Positions 37,222 to 40,369 of a stretch of 40,369 nucleotides of DNA are shown here, one piece after another. The stretch is taken from contig JAECQP010000032.1 in the NCBI GenBank assembly GCA_015999745.1, forward strand, positions 1 to 40,369, read 5' to 3'. Below the pieces are notes generated by a model. That model searched no databases. It had not been told where the DNA came from and saw only the letters and a program-made list of their open reading frames with translations. Position numbers and translations under genes: made by a program. This DNA comes from Sphingobacteriia bacterium (GTDB lineage: Bacteria > Bacteroidota > Bacteroidia > Chitinophagales > Chitinophagaceae). Each line of letters starts with the position of its first letter. Position 1 is the first letter of the stretch.

Positions 37222-37782
37222 TTAGTTTTCCAATGATGATAGTCTTTTTCCAATGGCAATTGCAGATAAAACAGGCTCAATATGATTCATTGTCAGGTAA
37301 AAAAGTAGTATAGGCACCATGATAAAAAAGGAAGAAAGAATAACCACGTTCAAAGTATTACCTGTATTTTTCAAAACAAAAAGAAGTAGAATACTTGTTA
37401 AAATCAACAAAATACCAAAAGATTTCATCAAGTTTTTCATATAAATTTCCCATTTAGGAACAATAACTACAAGGGTACTGTCATCTTTAAAGTGTATATA
37501 GGATTTAGCCTTACCAATCATACTCCATGAAAAATTTTGACCAAGCTTCTTTTCAAGTTCAAGGTAGTATCGTATCGACTGCGCATTAGTACGGATGCCT
37601 GTTAATGCAAAGAAAAGCTCCTCATCCATATATTCAGTTAGGACAGTTTTTTTAAAATCGGAACTTGAATGTTCAATCAAGCCTTTTACAGCTTCGAGGT
37701 TTTTAAGTTCGTGAAATTTCATTTTTGTGCGGTTGTTATATAAGTCAATTATAGATTTTAGCATGCCGATAAGATTAATCAT
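37222..37782 (-). CDS. Hypothetical membrane protein with two transmembrane helices
   Basis: The 186-residue protein has a hydrophilic N-terminal region (to about 115) with DFKKTVLTEYMDEELFFALTG, then two adjacent hydrophobic segments at about 118-137 and 142-163 and a short tail. M21 (37722) is an alternative start. No family, catalytic motif or signal peptide was recognised. It is isolated between the regulator fragment and decayed sequence, and its composition is A+T-rich. A membrane-linked role in a mobile element or defence module is possible but not shown. Confidence 0.6.
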   Translation of the reverse strand: MINLIGMLKSIIDLYNNRTKMKFHELKNLEAVKGLIEHSSSDFKKTVLTEYMDEELFFALTGIRTNAQSIRYYLELEKKLGQNFSWSMIGKAKSYIHFKDDSTLVVIVPKWEIYMKNLMKSFGILLILTSILLLFVLKNTGNTLNVVILSSFFIMVPILLFYLTMNHIEPVLSAIAIGKRLSSLEN

Positions 37783-37829
37783 ATCTACTCAATTTATTTT
37801 TGAATTTGTCAGCAAAATACCAAATTACA

Positions 37830-38060
37830 GTCAAATGTCAACGCGCAATACAATTGATTGATTTCACACCGGATGATTTACAAATGAAGTCGTGGAAGTA
37901 ATAGCCTATATCAAAATGCCAATGATATCTGGACGGCAATCGAAGACGAATGGATTTCGCAAGCATAGCTTCGGTCAAGTCTTACTGCTGTCGATGTGTC
38001 TTTCGACAACCGAAGCATTGATTATGATGCAGTCATCTATCTCGGCGGTGCCGTTTTTGT
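37830..38060 (+). pseudogene. Possible decayed coding remnant
   Basis: Short plus-strand pieces in different frames look coding but do not join: LIDFTPDDLQMKSWK before a stop, NANDIWTAIEDEWISQA before a TAG, and in the same frame SLTAVDVSFDNRSIDYDAV followed by IYLGGAVF. No start or single frame covers them. The 3' end overlaps the start of the minus-strand fragment at 38037. No family was recognised; the call rests only on amino-acid texture. Confidence 0.3.
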
Positions 38061-38405
38061 AAGTTGCAATTTCCCTGTAAGACTAAAATCAGCATAATCC
38101 CTCCATCCCGAAATTTTACAATAATTAAAACCTGTGAGATTAATCCGGCAATTAAACACTTCATTGTCCCCGACTTTGGCATAAAATGCCGCAGGGGAAG
38201 CATCATGATTGATTGAAACAAAAAAGTAAACTTCCTGCCCTTGGTACTGATTCCATTCAACAGTTTCGGGAGGCATTTTCTGTAACGAGGCTGGATAAAC
38301 ATTCAATTTGAACAAACCGGGATGTTCCAATTTTTTTCCCTTTTCGTTATAGTCGCCAACGCAAAGATGAACATATGTAAAAGATGCTTCGTCTGCATGC
38401 CTTCC
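38037..38405 (-). pseudogene. Hypothetical protein fragment lacking a start
   Basis: The 123-codon frame reads DEASFTYVHLCVGDYNEKGK, KLEHPGLFKLNVYPAS and, later, FNCRINLTGFNYCKISGWRD. It looks like a real protein end, but it has no ATG after the in-frame TAA at 38406-38408 (a TTG occurs at 38330), and nothing upstream completes it. It is the next gene downstream of the nuclease-like protein. No family was recognised. Confidence 0.45.
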
Positions 38406-38553
38406 TTACACGCTATTGGGGGAAACTGCCTGTCCTTTGAAAATGTAAATCCAAATCGCCACATTTCAGTTTTTCCCGGTGTGATAAAAAAACGAAAAAC
38501 CGTATTGACAATCTCAAAAATATCTTCAATGTAAGCATATTGACGAAGAAGAA

Positions 38554-40369
38554 TCAGGGACGTATAGATGGAACTCCATCCACAGTATTTTGATGTGCAA
38601 GATCATCATTGAATTGAGCTGATGCAACATGAATCTGATATCCTCCGTTGCCGGGAATAATTGGTATTGAAACTATCTTGAAAAACCGTTTTATTGAATC
38701 CACGGCAACCGGATTTTTCAGGAACGATTCCAGGTTTGTATTCATTTCATGCTCATTGGTATAATATCGAACGGCTTTTTGTACTTTTTCATTCCCCTCA
38801 CGCATTTCCACGGTAGTGAGTTGACCTGAATTAAAGTAGCTTTCTAAAAGATAGTAGTCAGTTACAATAATTCCGTCTATAAGGTGGGTAGTATAGATTG
38901 GATTGTTAGTGACAATGATGGGCAGAAAAGCTTTCCCGGTCGTGATCCCGATTTGGTCTTCCAGATCGACCGCATTCTTTTGTAAAAATTCAATCTTTCG
39001 TTTAATTTGTTTAGCAGCCGTTTTCAGACGCTTCATTGCGTTGTGCATATCACGAACATCCATCGGAAATTTGATACATTTGATCTCACCACAGACAACA
39101 ACCTTGTCGAGGTTTAATATCAGGTCGATTTCCTCGAATTTCTTCTGTTTATTATAAAACTTTCCTGGCTTAGGAATATAATGCTTAAAGCCTTTGCAGG
39201 TAATATCTTTTTCAAATTCCCTGGAAAGATACTGTTCAAGTTGCTGGCCCCGCTGGTCAAGAGAATAACCCGCCTCATCCAGCCAGGTATCCACCAGATT
39301 GTATAATACGGGTTGCACTACCGGTACATAAGCGATATAATAATATCCCTTATGAAATACAAGCGGCTTATCCCACAGCTTAAGGCGATCTCCGAAATTA
39401 CCTGAAATGATTTTCAAAAATTCAATGATCTGTTGGGGCGAATAGTCCGTTCGTTGCTCAAAGTAATCTGTTAGCCTTCGCGAACTTATTTTGATGGGGA
39501 AGCGGGATATGTCTTCAGTAGAAAAAATACTGTCGTCTTTCGGCAACTGACTGCAATGGCTTAATAAATCCTGTAATAAACTGAACAGGCCGATAAGATC
39601 GTTCAGGTTAAGATTCGTAAGATTAGGCAGATTAACATCTTTCAGGAAATTATAGAAAGTCGTCACCGCCGTCATGTTATTTAATTCATGAAAACAGTCT
39701 TTATCTGAAAATCCGTTTTTGAGCCGGCAGAATATCGCTCCTTCACTAACCAATACATCTTTTATTCTTTTGTCTGTCTTGCGTCTTTTAATTACTTCCT
39801 TCATCAACAACCCAAACCTCGATTCTCTGTTGAGTTCGTTTACCACACTAAAGAAATTGAAAATAATATTCCGCTGCAGTCTGAGCATCCCCGCTTTGTT
39901 AACGATCAGGAGGGAAGGATCGTAGTCTATGGTAAAAACATAACTACCTTCATGTTCCGCACTTAACCAAACGCCCTCGTTCCAGATGCTGTTTTCATAC
40001 TCCTGTTTTGTGACACAAAAAAGCGTGCTCATTAAAAGTATTCGCTTGGAAGTTTCAATGGGATGAAGCGGATGCAATGCAGGGTCATGCGGTATGTCTT
40101 CTCTGGTATAATACCGCAGAAAATTCAGAAATGCATTCATTCCGTCAACATCCGCTTCCAGCGCTCCACCCACTTCTACCTTACCAACGTTTTGATTGAG
40201 GCTTTGGATTTTATAAGAGTAGTGATGTTCTACATTGAAGCTTTCCTCCCCTTTCATTTCCTCACGCCTCATTTTGCTGAATACAAGGAAGTTCCTGTTG
40301 AATGCCCCGAATGTCAGTTCTAGTTGTTGGTCAAAGGAAATATTACACCCTTTTATTGCTCTTTTCAGG
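38554..40369 (-). CDS. Large hypothetical protein with a PD-(D/E)xK-like nuclease motif, cut by the window edge
   Basis: The minus-strand frame is open from the stop at 38554 to the right edge. An ATG at 40272 is possible, but coherent protein (LELTFGAFNRNFLVFSK) continues above it, so the gene probably starts beyond the window. Near the middle, KKFEEIDLILNLDKVVVCG followed by EIKCIKFP resembles the ID-x(n)-ExK core of PD-(D/E)xK nucleases, followed by a Lys-rich helix (KRLKTAAKQIKRKIEFL) that could bind nucleic acid. The rest is unfamiliar. A role in anti-phage defence or a mobile element is suggested by the motif and the setting, not shown. The reading frame has no internal stops. Confidence 0.65.
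   Translation of the reverse strand, partial: LKRAIKGCNISFDQQLELTFGAFNRNFLVFSKMRREEMKGEESFNVEHHYSYKIQSLNQNVGKVEVGGALEADVDGMNAFLNFLRYYTREDIPHDPALHPLHPIETSKRILLMSTLFCVTKQEYENSIWNEGVWLSAEHEGSYVFTIDYDPSLLIVNKAGMLRLQRNIIFNFFSVVNELNRESRFGLLMKEVIKRRKTDKRIKDVLVSEGAIFCRLKNGFSDKDCFHELNNMTAVTTFYNFLKDVNLPNLTNLNLNDLIGLFSLLQDLLSHCSQLPKDDSIFSTEDISRFPIKISSRRLTDYFEQRTDYSPQQIIEFLKIISGNFGDRLKLWDKPLVFHKGYYYIAYVPVVQPVLYNLVDTWLDEAGYSLDQRGQQLEQYLSREFEKDITCKGFKHYIPKPGKFYNKQKKFEEIDLILNLDKVVVCGEIKCIKFPMDVRDMHNAMKRLKTAAKQIKRKIEFLQKNAVDLEDQIGITTGKAFLPIIVTNNPIYTTHLIDGIIVTDYYLLESYFNSGQLTTVEMREGNEKVQKAVRYYTNEHEMNTNLESFLKNPVAVDSIKRFFKIVSIPIIPGNGGYQIHVASAQFNDDLAHQNTVDGVPSIRP

Overview
The window is chromosomal DNA of a Bacteroidota bacterium, most likely from the family Chitinophagaceae. 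The evidence is the long IleS with a KMSKR motif, a DksA-like protein encoded directly after ileS, a type IX secretion (T9SS) sorting domain on a subtilase, repeated TAnnTTTG (-7) promoter motifs, a truncated IS4-type transposase and a GG-leader class I lanthipeptide precursor. The genus cannot be told from the sequence alone.

Region 1 (1-7270, minus strand, visibly A+T-rich) is a horizontally acquired-looking RiPP (ribosomal peptide) island. In transcription order it holds a 7-Cys small peptide gene, a strong hairpin, a TlpA-like thiol-disulfide protein, a structured leader-like RNA (copy 2), a truncated IS4-type transposase, a second copy of the same RNA (copy 1) leading into a class I lanthipeptide precursor, a 17-bp attenuator-like hairpin, an S41 peptidase lipoprotein, LanC, and the start of LanB running off the left edge. 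The two RNA copies each span about 152-155 nt from their 5' hairpin to an ATG. They share motifs, and several helices, including an H-type pseudoknot, are kept by compensatory changes. This is the strongest candidate for something undescribed here.

Region 2 (7280-35740, higher G+C) is an ordinary housekeeping core: a YdeI/OmdA-family protein, ileS with a DksA-like gene, a D-2-hydroxyacid dehydrogenase, a lipoprotein, an AraC regulator with a Cys cluster, gyrB, a DUF5679-like small protein, mfd, a second lipoprotein, a large secreted subtilase, a ferredoxin-NADP reductase-like protein, the dtd-mazG-glyS group, arfB, a flippase, free-methionine-R-sulfoxide reductase, a RhlE-type helicase, a serine hydrolase and a soluble PAS histidine kinase. 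It ends with tRNA-Leu(TAG).

Region 3 (35740-40369, downstream of the tRNA) is a degraded accessory segment. It has an excisionase-like HTH protein, two 5'-truncated genes lying head to head at a junction near 36475, a LytTR regulator fragment, a two-helix membrane protein, decayed coding remnants, and a large protein with a PD-(D/E)xK-like nuclease motif that continues past the right edge. The layout suggests a mobile element once integrated at or near the tRNA and later rearranged.
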